Assembly (NCBI GenBank): GCA_964023275.1
Contig: OZ029913.1
Location: forward strand, 54,657,976 to 54,721,975
DNA from: Norana najaformis
Taxonomy: Eukaryota; Annelida; Clitellata; Crassiclitellata; Hormogastridae
Reading direction: 5' to 3'
Length of the DNA: 64,000 bases
The notes beneath the pieces are model-generated. The model made no database searches and was not told the DNA's origin. It saw only the letters and a program-made list of their open reading frames with translations. Below, piece by piece: positions 1 through 9,709 of this stretch. Numbering within the stretch: position 1 is the first letter of the stretch; each line of letters begins with the position of its first letter. Made by a program: the position numbers and the translations under genes.

Positions 1-280
1 TCCATAATTGCAAATACTTTAACAGACTCATTCAAACATAGCACTACAGCATCATAACTGGGTCCGAACAGAACAGCAGCTGTGATGTACTTGTATTTAA
101 AACAACGCCATGATGTAACCTGGCCATACCTGGTTTCAAAGTGCGCTGAAAGTATAATCTTAGCCAATCAATATTTCCGCCACAGTTAATGTTTGTTCCG
201 GTAACCCATACAGGAACAAAACCAAAAACAGTTTGTGAGCTAACCTAAACAAATCCAAAAACTGAAAGCCTTGCACTAAC

Positions 281-349
281 CTCTTCTCCAAAGTTGACTA
301 TATCAACATTCACTTTTTCTTTTCTCAGTTTCTTGCCCAACTTAATCAA
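281..349 (-). CDS. PSMD4: PSMD4 coding exon 5 (last one in the window)
   Basis: 69 nt, phase 0. Encodes [20 protein letters not shown] then GEE. Acceptor TTGACAG, donor GTTAGT at 280-275. Confidence 0.94.
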
Positions 350-3300
350 CTGTCAAAAGACAAACAAGACCAAGTATCAAATAACACAAGCCTATATAAA
401 CCCAAACTCATTAAATAGCAAGCTTTAAGGCAGCATCTATGTTGATAATAGAAGCTAAAAATGATTTTTTTGCCAATACGCATCATTTTAAGTCTTACAA
501 TCCCAGTCTGTCGAGTCCTTCTTTTTGGAAGACTGATTTTGCAGTGTTTGTTTTGCTGACTCTAAGCAAACAATAACAGTCTTCTGACCAACAAATTACC
601 AACTACATTATTGACAATCATACATTTCACATACTGACCTCTTTCTCATCTTCCACAATGGGACTGCCAACAAAAGCCACAACTCTCATTCTGTGATTCT
701 TGCCCTGACGATGTTTCAAAACGAGCTGAATAAATTACAAAAAACATTGTTTGCATTATCTGTTAAGTATTAAATCAATAACTTTTCACCCCAGATTTAA
801 TATTTGTGACCTGAATTGCAAAGTCTTTACGAATTAGTCAAGAGGTCCAAGCTAAAGAGTAAAGCATATTTTCCAGCATTCTGGCTGCTAGCTCACTACA
901 TGTTTGCATGCATGGATGCAAGTATGTATGTGTGCATGTATCAGGATACCTTTTAATCTAACTTAATCTAATCTAGAAACTTCTATAATGCCATTATCAC
1001 CTAGCTGAAAAGTGACCATGATACACTGTAGTCCCGTTTATACATGGTCATAGGCAGATAGTTACTGCAGATTAAGACGGCCATGCAGAAATACACAGTA
1101 GTGTATGATTTATGTAAGCTTTAGTGAAAGAAAGAAGCTCAGACATAGGCCACCAGATGTGAAGGCACTTGCACTGCAGCCCACTACCAGGTGATTTTGT
1201 CCAATTATTCAGAAAGGTAACACTGCTATCTTGCCATGGGCACAAATGACTGATATAATACCAGACAATTTACGCTTCTGGCTACAGTAACATCAACCGT
1301 CGTTTCCAGACATTATTTTAAAGATGAAGTCACATGTTAAATAGGCATTATCAGGAGCCATGCCACAACCATGTGCTAAGCGGATTTGCATATTAAACAG
1401 GTCGCACATAAATGGAACTGCACTGTAATTGTCAATTAACACTCACATGTGCAATGCGAATGGCAGCACCAAAGTTAATGACTCCCTTTGGTCGGACTTG
1501 ATGAAGCTTGGCCAGCAGTTTTCCTACATCAGACGTCAGTGTCGCAAGCACCTCAGCATTACTGAAGGAAATTACAGACCAGCAAAGCTTTAAAACAGAC
1601 TTAGCACAAATTATGTTTTCCACCAAGTATCTCTGTTGAAGGATTAGAACTTGATTTATGTATCTGGAATAACATTACGCTATCAATCATCAGCTTTCCG
1701 AATGTGCAAGACTAGGGCAATTCTACAGTACAACCGGGTAGCTTCACCATGGTTGCCTCTTCACTCTGAAACAGACTGCTGCGCAACCTGCAGCGTGAAC
1801 ATCCAGTCCTTTCTCCCCCTCTGTCTCACCAGCACTTGAAGACCACTCTGTTTCATTGTGGTCTTGTGTTGTCAGGTGGGGAGTACCACTAGAGACTTTC
1901 TTGAAGAGGTGCTATATTAATGTGCATTACAAATATGATGACAAAAGTGGAAGTGAACAACAGATCAAACATCAAACCACTAATGGACAACATGGCTTCA
2001 GCTGTGGATCAAACAAAGCAGGAAAGTTTCATTTTACATTTCTAATGAACCTGTAAAATTCCCATGTTGCACCTAATAGAGGTGCCACTGATAGCCTTCA
2101 TTATATAAAGCAGGCCATAAGAAAACAATTTTACCAAAACAAAATTGAGTTGACAATAACACACTCGGTGCACAAGAGAAGTAACAGTAAAAAGATTAAC
2201 CAATTACATACTGCATTACTTCTAACACTGACTGAGTGCTGTAACCTGAAGTTTTTAAATTTTAAGCAATGGAATGTAACATAACCACACTTTTAAGACA
2301 GTTTCAAAAGGTCCTTGCAAAATTTACATTGGTAGAGTTCAAAAACAACTGTTCAGTTTGTTCGTAGTAAATAATATTCACAAGGCCTGCAATGCTAAGT
2401 ATCAAAGTTTTGCCCAAGTAGTATAATCCTAAAACACAGAAAGAATCAATAGCAAACACAAAAATAATGAAAAAAATCAAAAGTAATTTTGACTATTAAA
2501 ACTTACCCTGCAAAGGTGATAAGTGCAACATTGTTTTCCGGATTAGACCTAGTTTTTGAATGGCAGATAAGGTTGACTGCATCCTGTTGTGCATGCAAGC
2601 GAGTTGGTAGGAAGTCTCCATTCCTCATGTAGTCACTGTTATCAACACTGAAAACACAATTGTCAATCAAAATAAGTTTTCAGTCAAAATTAATTGCATA
2701 ATGCACAACACAACAACGACGGCAGATTAAAATCAATACCTCATACAGCTAACTTTAGCAACTGATTAGTAAAACTAACTTTCTCGTACCCATCGTCCAT
2801 ATATTTCAACATTCTGTAAGTATGGTACATTCCAAACATTGCAGTCATCTCACTACATTAGATGAATCTCGTGTTCTTTGAAGCTAACGATTTTGATAAA
2901 TTAATTTAATGATTTAAAAAAAGTACTATCAGCCAAACAAACAGATATTTTTGCTTACAGTAATCAAGTGAATGTGCAGACTAATCAGCACAGATTTATA
3001 ATTATTATGCTTATAAATCTTGGATGCTAAATTTGCATATCACCAATGACTGTTTCATTTGCATCAACCTACATCTGCAAACAGATTTGTGCTTGAACAT
3101 CAATCTCAGTCACCTGAATAAGTTCTATCACTAATTCATAAAAAGTTCACTCGGATCTCAAATTTTACGGTGTTTTCTATACTGCTCCTCTCTGAAGTCT
3201 GTGCATCTTCATACGTTGATTTCACCAATCACACTATTTTCTCCAATACCCCTTTATACTCAGACTCCAATATACGACCTCTCTTGGTACTCTATCAAAT

Positions 3301-3652
3301 GCCTTTCCCAAATCCACAAAAGTCCAATATCTCTTGTTGTTTCCTTCTAATATTTTCTCTCGGTCACTTTGTAGTACTGATTAAATCGATTACAAGCTGA
3401 AATTTATTCTATTAAGCTGTTGGTTTGTTAAGTAATAAAAGTCGCTAAAATGAACTCCTGTGTTAGATGGAATTTCCTTCAATTTCTATGTTGTAATTGT
3501 AGGGTTATCAAAACAGGCGAACCATTTTATGCAACGTCATTTTACCTAGCACAAAAGGACGTCAGACATAAAAAATAACTTACACCAAAATCGCAAACAC
3601 GACATCAAACGGCAAAATGTACCTACCATACAACTGTACTTTCCAGAACCAT
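281..3652 (-). CDS. PSMD4: 26S proteasome non-ATPase subunit 4 (PSMD4/Rpn10), 5' five exons, partial
   Basis: Ubiquitin receptor of the 19S regulatory particle of the proteasome; cytosol and nucleus. Five exons on the minus strand: 3627-3652, 2507-2647, 1447-1561, 639-725 and 281-349. All have GT/AG boundaries and the phases join without a break (438 nt, 146 codons). The product starts [20 protein letters not shown], then has [62 protein letters not shown] and [14 protein letters not shown]. These match the VWA domain of Rpn10 almost residue for residue. The metal-site-like DNS near residue 11 is kept. The rest of the VWA domain and the ubiquitin-interacting motifs are missing because the gene continues left of position 1; I saw no further exon in 1-280. 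Start choice: first ATG of the short exon, which encodes the invariant MVLEST. Family assignment is very sure. Confidence 0.96.
639..725 (-). CDS. PSMD4: PSMD4 coding exon 4
   Basis: Phase 0 at both ends (87 nt). Encodes [20 protein letters not shown] then SPIVEDEKE. Acceptor ATTCAG, donor GTCAGT. Confidence 0.94.
940..1020 (-). repeat. L2-beta LINE 3' end, short copy in PSMD4 intron
   Basis: Read on the minus strand it ends in the family signature: a TATAGAAGTT-like stretch followed by AGATTAGATTAAG tail units. Only the last 80 bp are recognisable. It lies between PSMD4 exons 3 and 4. Confidence 0.6.
1447..1561 (-). CDS. PSMD4: PSMD4 coding exon 3
   Basis: Acceptor CTTCAG at 1562, donor GTGAGT from 1446. 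Encodes [20 protein letters not shown] and [18 protein letters not shown], in phase with both neighbours. Confidence 0.95.
2507..2647 (-). CDS. PSMD4: PSMD4 coding exon 2
   Basis: Acceptor ..TTTTCAG at 2648, donor GTAAGT from 2506. Completes the Cys codon and encodes [20 protein letters not shown] and on to [10 protein letters not shown]. This is the start of the VWA fold. Confidence 0.95.
3627..3652 (-). CDS. PSMD4: PSMD4 coding exon 1
   Basis: 26 nt, start codon at 3652-3650, encodes MVLESTVV plus two bases of a Cys codon. Donor GTAGGT at 3626-3621. A very short first coding exon coding MVLEST is typical of the family. Confidence 0.93.
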
Positions 3653-4460
3653 GTTTATCGAAATTAGGCAAATTCAGAACTTAAAGTCTTGTTCTTCCAA
3701 TTTTTAGTTAAATAGATGAAGAACACAGAACAATATGTCTATTCCGTAGACTAAAAACAACATAGACTACCGACTTTATTATCTTTGTTTCTAAATCACT
3801 TCACTGTCGCGGTTTGTTTGTTGATACAAATGTAACAATGGGTATCTCATCAAGTCATGTGGCTGTGTGCCCACCCGAATCGAGCACTTTAAAAATTAAA
3901 AATTGAACAGAGAACTGTCGAAAATCATCGAATTATGAGGAAGGTTATAGGTTCGATTCCGAGCCCAAATTCAAATGTGAGACAAACAGATTACGGCGGT
4001 GGTGATTTTAATTGCATACATAAGCTAATCTCGATCGCTGTAGTCCGCAATCATTATTATTTTACGTGGCAATTTATACCCAGCAATACTTCTCATTTGG
4101 AGTAATTAGGTGTACACGTGTGAGGGCCAGTAAATTACTTACTCGCTTACTTAGCTCTTTCGCGAATTAACCGTAAAGCGATGGCGCATATAATAATAAA
4201 TACACTAGTTTGCGATTGTTGTTCCAATGACGTCATCGCAAGATAGATGACGACATCTTGGCACAATTGTTTCATGCCTTGGAAACGAAGTTCAGTTGGC
4301 AAAATCGACTTGGAAGAGATGAGGAGAAAAATCATTTTCAAACAGAGAACTGTCGAAAATCATCGAACAGAAAGAAGTAGAAATCTGAAGTTCGATTTGA
4401 GAAGTGTTCCTGTTGCCTTATTTTTAAATAGGCCTACTTTCACACTGATTTGCGAATTTC
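3653..4460. promoter_or_regulatory. PSMD4 upstream region with CCAAT and CRE site
   Basis: No exon is recognised here. CCAATGACGTCATCG at 4224-4238 holds a CCAAT box (4224-4228) overlapping a perfect CRE palindrome TGACGTCA (4228-4235). A second GATGACGACATC lies at 4246-4257. A 26-bp perfect direct repeat occurs at 3907-3932 and 4342-4367. The CRE lies about 575 bp upstream of the PSMD4 start codon, so it could drive PSMD4 (minus) through a 5' UTR exon, or an unseen plus-strand transcript. The sites are seen directly; the promoter role is inferred. Confidence 0.45.
4228..4235. promoter_or_regulatory. Perfect CRE palindrome TGACGTCA
   Basis: Full cAMP-response-element palindrome fused to a CCAAT box at 4224-4228. 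CREB/ATF factors bind this octamer; function here is not shown. Confidence 0.5.
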
Positions 4461-4539
4461 ACATCATGTAATTATAACTAAAAACTCATTATGACTAAAA
4501 ACTCATCTTTTCATGAACTCATTTCTTCCGTAGGCTGTC

Positions 4540-4692
4540 TCTGTGACTTCTGGACTCCTCTCTGGCTTTTCGGCCCGGACTCACCACGGAATTTGATTCG
4601 GACAATGATTTTGTTCAGAAGTGACCATCGACTGATGCCTTGAACATTATTACAGTGGCGCTATAGAAGTTTTTAGATTAGATTAGATAACA
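4540..4692 (+). repeat. L2-beta LINE 3' end copy
   Basis: Contains the family core (GGACTCACCACGGAATTTG, then ACCATCGACTGATGCCTTG, then GGCGCTATAGAAGTTTTTAG) and ends with AGATTAGATTAGAT tail units. It matches the longer copy at 21.55-22.12 kb. Confidence 0.75.
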
Positions 4693-6300
4693 TCTAATTA
4701 GGCCTAACAGATGCTTAAAATCTGCCATTTTGGCAACTACAGCCAACATTGGCCTACACTGACTTAACTTTGATAATTCTTCTCTATTGTAGCAACGTAG
4801 AGCCTATGGAACTTGTGGTTTCTTCAGTAGAAATCAATAAGGGAGGCCTTTTTCGTTCATTAATTCGAGTATTAGATCTAAAGCAGGCCTGGATTAAGGC
4901 TATTGGGGTCCCTAATTACCAAGTAACGTGGGCATTCCTCCTTTCCTTCCGAGAAAGCGTCTCCTCAACGGTGAAGGCGTTTGTGGGCGTGTTGAGCCCA
5001 GACGGGTTCTTGGTCAAAGCCTTTCCGTGTGCTTGCACGTTAAGTTCGTTAACCTGAGCTTTGTGGAGGTTACCTTGATCACGATTACTGTGCTGGATGA
5101 ATCACTAAGTATTCACATAATGGTAATTCTAGAGTCTAGTTTTGCGCGAAGCGATTATTCTACCGTATTTAGAAGACTTTCAGTTTAAATAAGCTTTCAC
5201 AGTAGGAGATGCGTCGATCCGTTGTAAACATTGGGGAGAGGGCCCGGGCCTATAATGGGGGTCTGGATGGGAAGCCGCTATTGGGTTCCAGAAGCAAAGC
5301 CCCTGCCAGTGGTCAGGAAGTAGGCCTAATGCAGGCAGACATAAAGCCCAACATCTCAATAGACAAACTATATAGGCCTATGAGAAATGTCGCTAATATT
5401 ATTTACAGTGAAATGTCAACTTAGGCCTATGCTGCAGTTATGAACAGTATGGCACTAATGCTAAAGCAGCGCAGTATGAGCACATAATTATTTATTCAAC
5501 ATTGAACTTGCCGAAAATGTTCTCCCTGATCGTGCCTTTAATAACAAACTTACCCGCTAGTGTAGACTTCAGGTTACCTGTCATCTACTTCAGTTGTTAT
5601 CACTCTAGTGTCAGAACTGACAGTTGAGTCACTTGCCTTAAATGCAGATTGTGTAAACGAAAATAAAGTCATATTTTACACTTAATGTTATTGTAATGCA
5701 GCATTTATATAGCGCCTCGCACAGCCTCTCAAAAGAGCTCTAAATTCATTAATCATTCATTTTTACCTATATGTCAACATAATGAGGCAGCTGTTTAACC
5801 CGCTTATGTGATTCTTTCCTTTCACCTATAGCCCTACAGGTGGAATGGATAGCTGAGTCAAATTATGAAAATTTTCTATAGGCCTACCTGAATTTGAACC
5901 TTGGAAAACTTATAAGTAGGCCTAACTGGCTTTCAATTTCATCTCATTCCTCCTACACTGAGTGATGAAAAGCTGATGAGCCTACCTTAACATGTGTCAT
6001 CTAGTCGTTTCTTTTATGTAACAATTTTATCCATTGTTCCTATCAGCAACTCCGAAAGCAATGTGTCTATAAATGTCATTTGTACAAAATCCACAAAATC
6101 TCACATTCATATATTAAACAGAGGGGGCTTCATAATTATAAAGGGCGATCATACTAATATAGATATCTATGTAATCACCCCTAATTACAAAACCATATGT
6201 AGATAAGGTACATGTATATGCGTTTATAGCTGAAGAAAATAATTCAAAGTCAAGAATGAGAGCTTTTATCAGTCCACAGTTTCCGATTTTACAACTAAAA
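4690..6300. other. Non-coding stretch rich in TAGGCCTA
   Basis: No gene recognised. The open frames here look like chance. The octamer TAGGCCTA occurs at 4699, 5321, 5373, 5422, 5879 and 5917 within this stretch, plus 4429 just before it. A repeat-D fragment lies at 5690-5750. Confidence 0.5.
5690..5750 (+). repeat. CORE-like repeat D fragment
   Basis: TTATATAGCGCCTCGCACAG followed by CTCAAAAGAGCTC. The same motif (TTATATAGCGCC..ACCTCACAAAG) recurs at 11.50, 15.91, 19.74, 30.31, 30.68, 41.38 and 62.30 kb. Confidence 0.5.
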
Positions 6301-7790
6301 CATTCGTAATCGTAATCGTAATCTCGAGATTTCTACAGCGCTCAACGAAAGCTAAGTCACGGGAACCAGCTTATTCACAGGCGCTCAGTCAAAACAAAAT
6401 CGATAGGCAAAAGGGATCGGTTCCAGGTCAAGATCCAGGAGTCAGGCACTCAGACAGTCGGACGGCTACGGTGGATGATGTTTGAAATTGAAGCGAGAAG
6501 AGACATAAGGGGAAGAGGAAGAATCAGGATAAGATTTTTGGAAAAGAAGTGTTTTCAGTCTTGAGTGAAAGACCTGCGCAGAAACTGAAAGAGGTGAAGT
6601 GTTGGTGAGTTCGTATGATTGACCAGACAACTGTCGCAATTCTGGCGAGAGTTTATTCCAAAGGGGTGGGGCAGCTATGGCTATGAAGCGATTTCCAAAT
6701 TTTAAGGATGAGGTGACGGGATGGCGAAGAAGTGTTAGGACAGATGAGGAGCGGGTTGAACGGAGTGGTTGGATAGTAAATAATTGACGAAGATATATAG
6801 GAGGGTTGGGAGGATTGAAGTGTGTTGTAGGTGAGGGATAAGACTTTGTACTCTATTCGTTCTGGTATTTTAAGCCAGTGCAGTGATTTGAGAACAGGGG
6901 TGATGTGATGGTGTTTGGGGGTTTTAGTGACAGCACGTGCGAGAGCATTCTGGATAGCTTGTAGGCGATTTATCTGGGTTGTGTCAATATTGAGGAAAAG
7001 TGAATTGCAGTAGTCAAGTTTTGCATGGACTATGGATGTGGCAATGATAGATGCGGTTTTGAAGTCAAGCATAGGATGGATTCTGCGAAGGTCGCGGATA
7101 TGCATAAAGCAAGAGCGAGAAAGATGGGTGATATGATCAGAAAAAGTAAGGTTCTGGTCGAAAATAACACCTAAATTACGGACAGATGAGTTAGTATTAA
7201 AGGTGTGGGTGGAGGCAGAGTCCAGGCTGAGGGAGATAGAGGGGTCAGGAATTTTCTTGAGCTAGTCACGTAGGCCTATAAGTATGAATTCAGTTTTAGA
7301 TGGGCTCAGGCATAAGAGATTGGATGTCATCCAAGAGAAGATTTGTTTAACCACACAAAGAATATGATCTGTAGACTCATTGAAACAATTTGGAGAGAAA
7401 GAGATGAATAGTTGGGTGTCATCAGCATAGAGGTGATGGTCAACGGAGGATGCTTTAATGAGTGAACTGAGTGGGGTAGTGTAGAGGATAAACAGAAGAG
7501 GTCCAAGAACGGAGCCTTGTGGAACTCCGCAAGTGAGAGGGCATGACTTAGAAGAGGCTTCCGAAGTTTTAACAGAGAAAGAGCGGGAGGAGAGATAAGA
7601 CTGTATCCATAGGAGAGCAGTGTCAGCAATACCAAACCAGGTTGAAAGTCGGTGGAGTAAGATATTGTGATCTATAGTGTTGAAGGCTGCAGAGATATCA
7701 AGGAGACAGAGGCAAGAAACCTGTTGATGAGAAATGGCAGAAACAAGCTTGTTGTAGAGATGTGTCAGCAGAGTCAACTAAAATATTGCC
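6301..7790 (-). mobile_element. L2-type LINE (L2-alpha), 5'-truncated copy with reverse transcriptase
   Basis: Non-LTR retrotransposon remnant reading leftwards. The RT part (7777 to 7262) shows LLDISAAFNTIDHNILL, CGVPQGSVLGPLLFILY and the catalytic [11 protein letters not shown]. After an in-frame TAG at 7264-7262 the same frame goes on with [40 protein letters not shown] and LHWLKIPERIEYK. A 4-bp insertion near 6800 (ATAT, relative to the copy at 59.8 kb) then shifts the frame. The 3' UTR ends at about 6302 in ATTACG-type tail units. No EN domain or ORF1 remains. Near identity to the 59.8-kb copy suggests recent activity; this copy is dead. Confidence 0.9.
7262..7777 (-). pseudogene. L2-alpha reverse transcriptase domain, 5' and 3' truncated
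   Basis: About 171 residues covering RT palm motifs: the A motif with DISAAFNTIDHN, the B motif GVPQGSVLGPLLF and the C motif YADD. It ends at a TAG where the intact family would read on. Not expected to be functional. Confidence 0.88.
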
Positions 7791-7892
7791 GAGGCCCAAC
7801 CAATGGCCGGGCCCCATGCTTAAAATATTGCCGGAGCCCGGGCCCCAGGGACATCCATATGATCGACGCTTCTGCTTAAAAGGCGACTTACC

Positions 7893-7950
7893 CTTCGCTA
7901 GGTGCTGTAGAAATCTCGAGATTACCATTACAGTTACGATTACGATTGCT
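7893..7950 (+). repeat. L2-alpha 3' tail in opposite orientation
   Basis: GCTGTAGAAATCTCGAGATT followed by degenerate ATTACG units. This is the family 3' end on the plus strand, about 100 bp beyond the 5' end of the minus-strand copy, so the segment 6302-7950 is bounded by inverted LINE tails. Confidence 0.75.
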
Positions 7951-9654
7951 AGTGTTTTGGCATAGTAACGAGAAGTCCTATTAACTATGATGTTTTGGCT
8001 GTTCTAGATACGTCATCAAGCGTGGACTCTTATAATATGTAGCAATTTAATGCTGTTGTCTGCAACTGTGATGTGAATTTTCTAAAAGTTCAGATCGTGT
8101 AAGCTAGGTTTTAAGCATTTTTCCTTTTTTGATTTAATTGCGAGTGTTAACATTGGATAAATTGCTATCATGTTTGCGTTATTTGGGACTTTGAACATAA
8201 AAGCATTTGTGCCCTGGGATAATCCGCATTAGTATGGCGCTTATTTATTGCGCTGTTCCGTGATTGGCAAAACATTCCAAGTGGATCAAATGCATCAGAA
8301 TTTGACGTCAAATTTTTATCGTTGAAACATGCAGTATGCAACATTTTAAATTAAGAAGCCACACCTGGATAAATAATTCTGATGAAATAAGGCAAAAACT
8401 TAATTCATTTTTCGGGCCAACTTTCGAAACTGAAAAACCGAATTAAATGACACACCGTCCATACGGCATGCACTTGTGTTAATAAGTCTTAAAAGTACCG
8501 ATAAGAACATAAGTTTATGTTCACAGGCTTGCAAGAAACATTTTTGTTTAAATACAGAAACCAGACCGTAATATGCATCTGTTAGTGGATTGGCTGATTT
8601 TGTGATGCAAGTGTGTGCATCCTGGTTATGGTAGATGGGACAATACTTTCCTCATTCACTGAAATCGCATGAGGTGTGTTATTGCTTGACCACCTGAAGC
8701 GATGCTTGCACTTGATGATCACTTGCAAGCAAACCATGTTTAGATCGGATAACTAGACAGCAAAATATTACTTCCATGGCGGAAAACCTTCATGCACATG
8801 CATTCAAAACCTTCATGCATGTGTATTCAAAACATTAGCGTATGACATTTCCACTGAACAGTTTGTTACTTCATATTGTGTTTGAAATTATCAGCATGTG
8901 CGACTAAGGCACAGTTAACAGTGACTAGCTATAACAAGAAGGTAGGCAGTACACCGAGGGTTAGGGTTAGCAGAATCTTCTGCCCCAGAAGTAAAATTTC
9001 CACTAAAAATAACAAAGGCTGCAAGCTTCTACCATGTAAGTAATTTATGCATGCGTTGCGTGGCGGAAGCTTCCGCCGCAGAAGCACTGCTTTTAGATTG
9101 GAGCAGTGAATTGAAAACAATGCAGTAGGCTATAAAAGAAGTGTATTACACTCATAAAATTTTGTTCCACAATAATTTGGCATTTTGACATTATCTTGCT
9201 TTTTATTATCTTTTTTAGCCCAGGATTAGTAATATTGTTATTATTATTTATTTATTTATTTATTATTATTATTATTACTGCTTATTTTCTATAGCAATAC
9301 TTTCTAGTAACAAGTGCCAATAAGTGGTGCCAAGTATTTTAAAACCTTTGGGGCCATATTAAAATCATATGCCATTAGATTTTGCAGCGAGTTTAGACTG
9401 TCCACATATGATCCTCAGTGTGTGCATGTGTGTTTAGATGCAGTATTTAGGTATGTTTCCAAATCTGTTGTACTATAGAAATTTTATTTTGTGGTAATAA
9501 CGGTTTTTAAAATAACGTATTCAAATTATAATTATGAACTATTTCTTTTTTAGTTTCTAGAAGATCTTTGTTGACGATTGGACCTTTAATGTGGCAGAAA
9601 TATTTTGCGTTTGCAGCATCGGTTACTCTTCTCGTGAACTGCACCAAAAGAGCG
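7951..9654. other. Intergenic region upstream of PCMT1
   Basis: AT-rich, no exon recognised. A TTA/TTTA microsatellite lies at about 9232-9283. The PCMT1 transcription start and 5' UTR must lie in the right part, but no clear TATA or Inr site stands out. Confidence 0.5.
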
Positions 9655-9709
9655 ATGGCTTGGCGCTCAAGTGGTTTGACAAATAAAAACCTTGTAGACA
9701 ACCTTAAAT
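9655..9709 (+). CDS. PCMT1: PCMT1 coding exon 1
   Basis: 55 nt encoding [18 protein letters not shown] plus one base. Donor GTTAGT at 9710. Confidence 0.93.

Noticed and set aside
1..280. Further PSMD4 exon
   Set aside because: No frame matches the next part of the VWA domain; it must lie left of the window.
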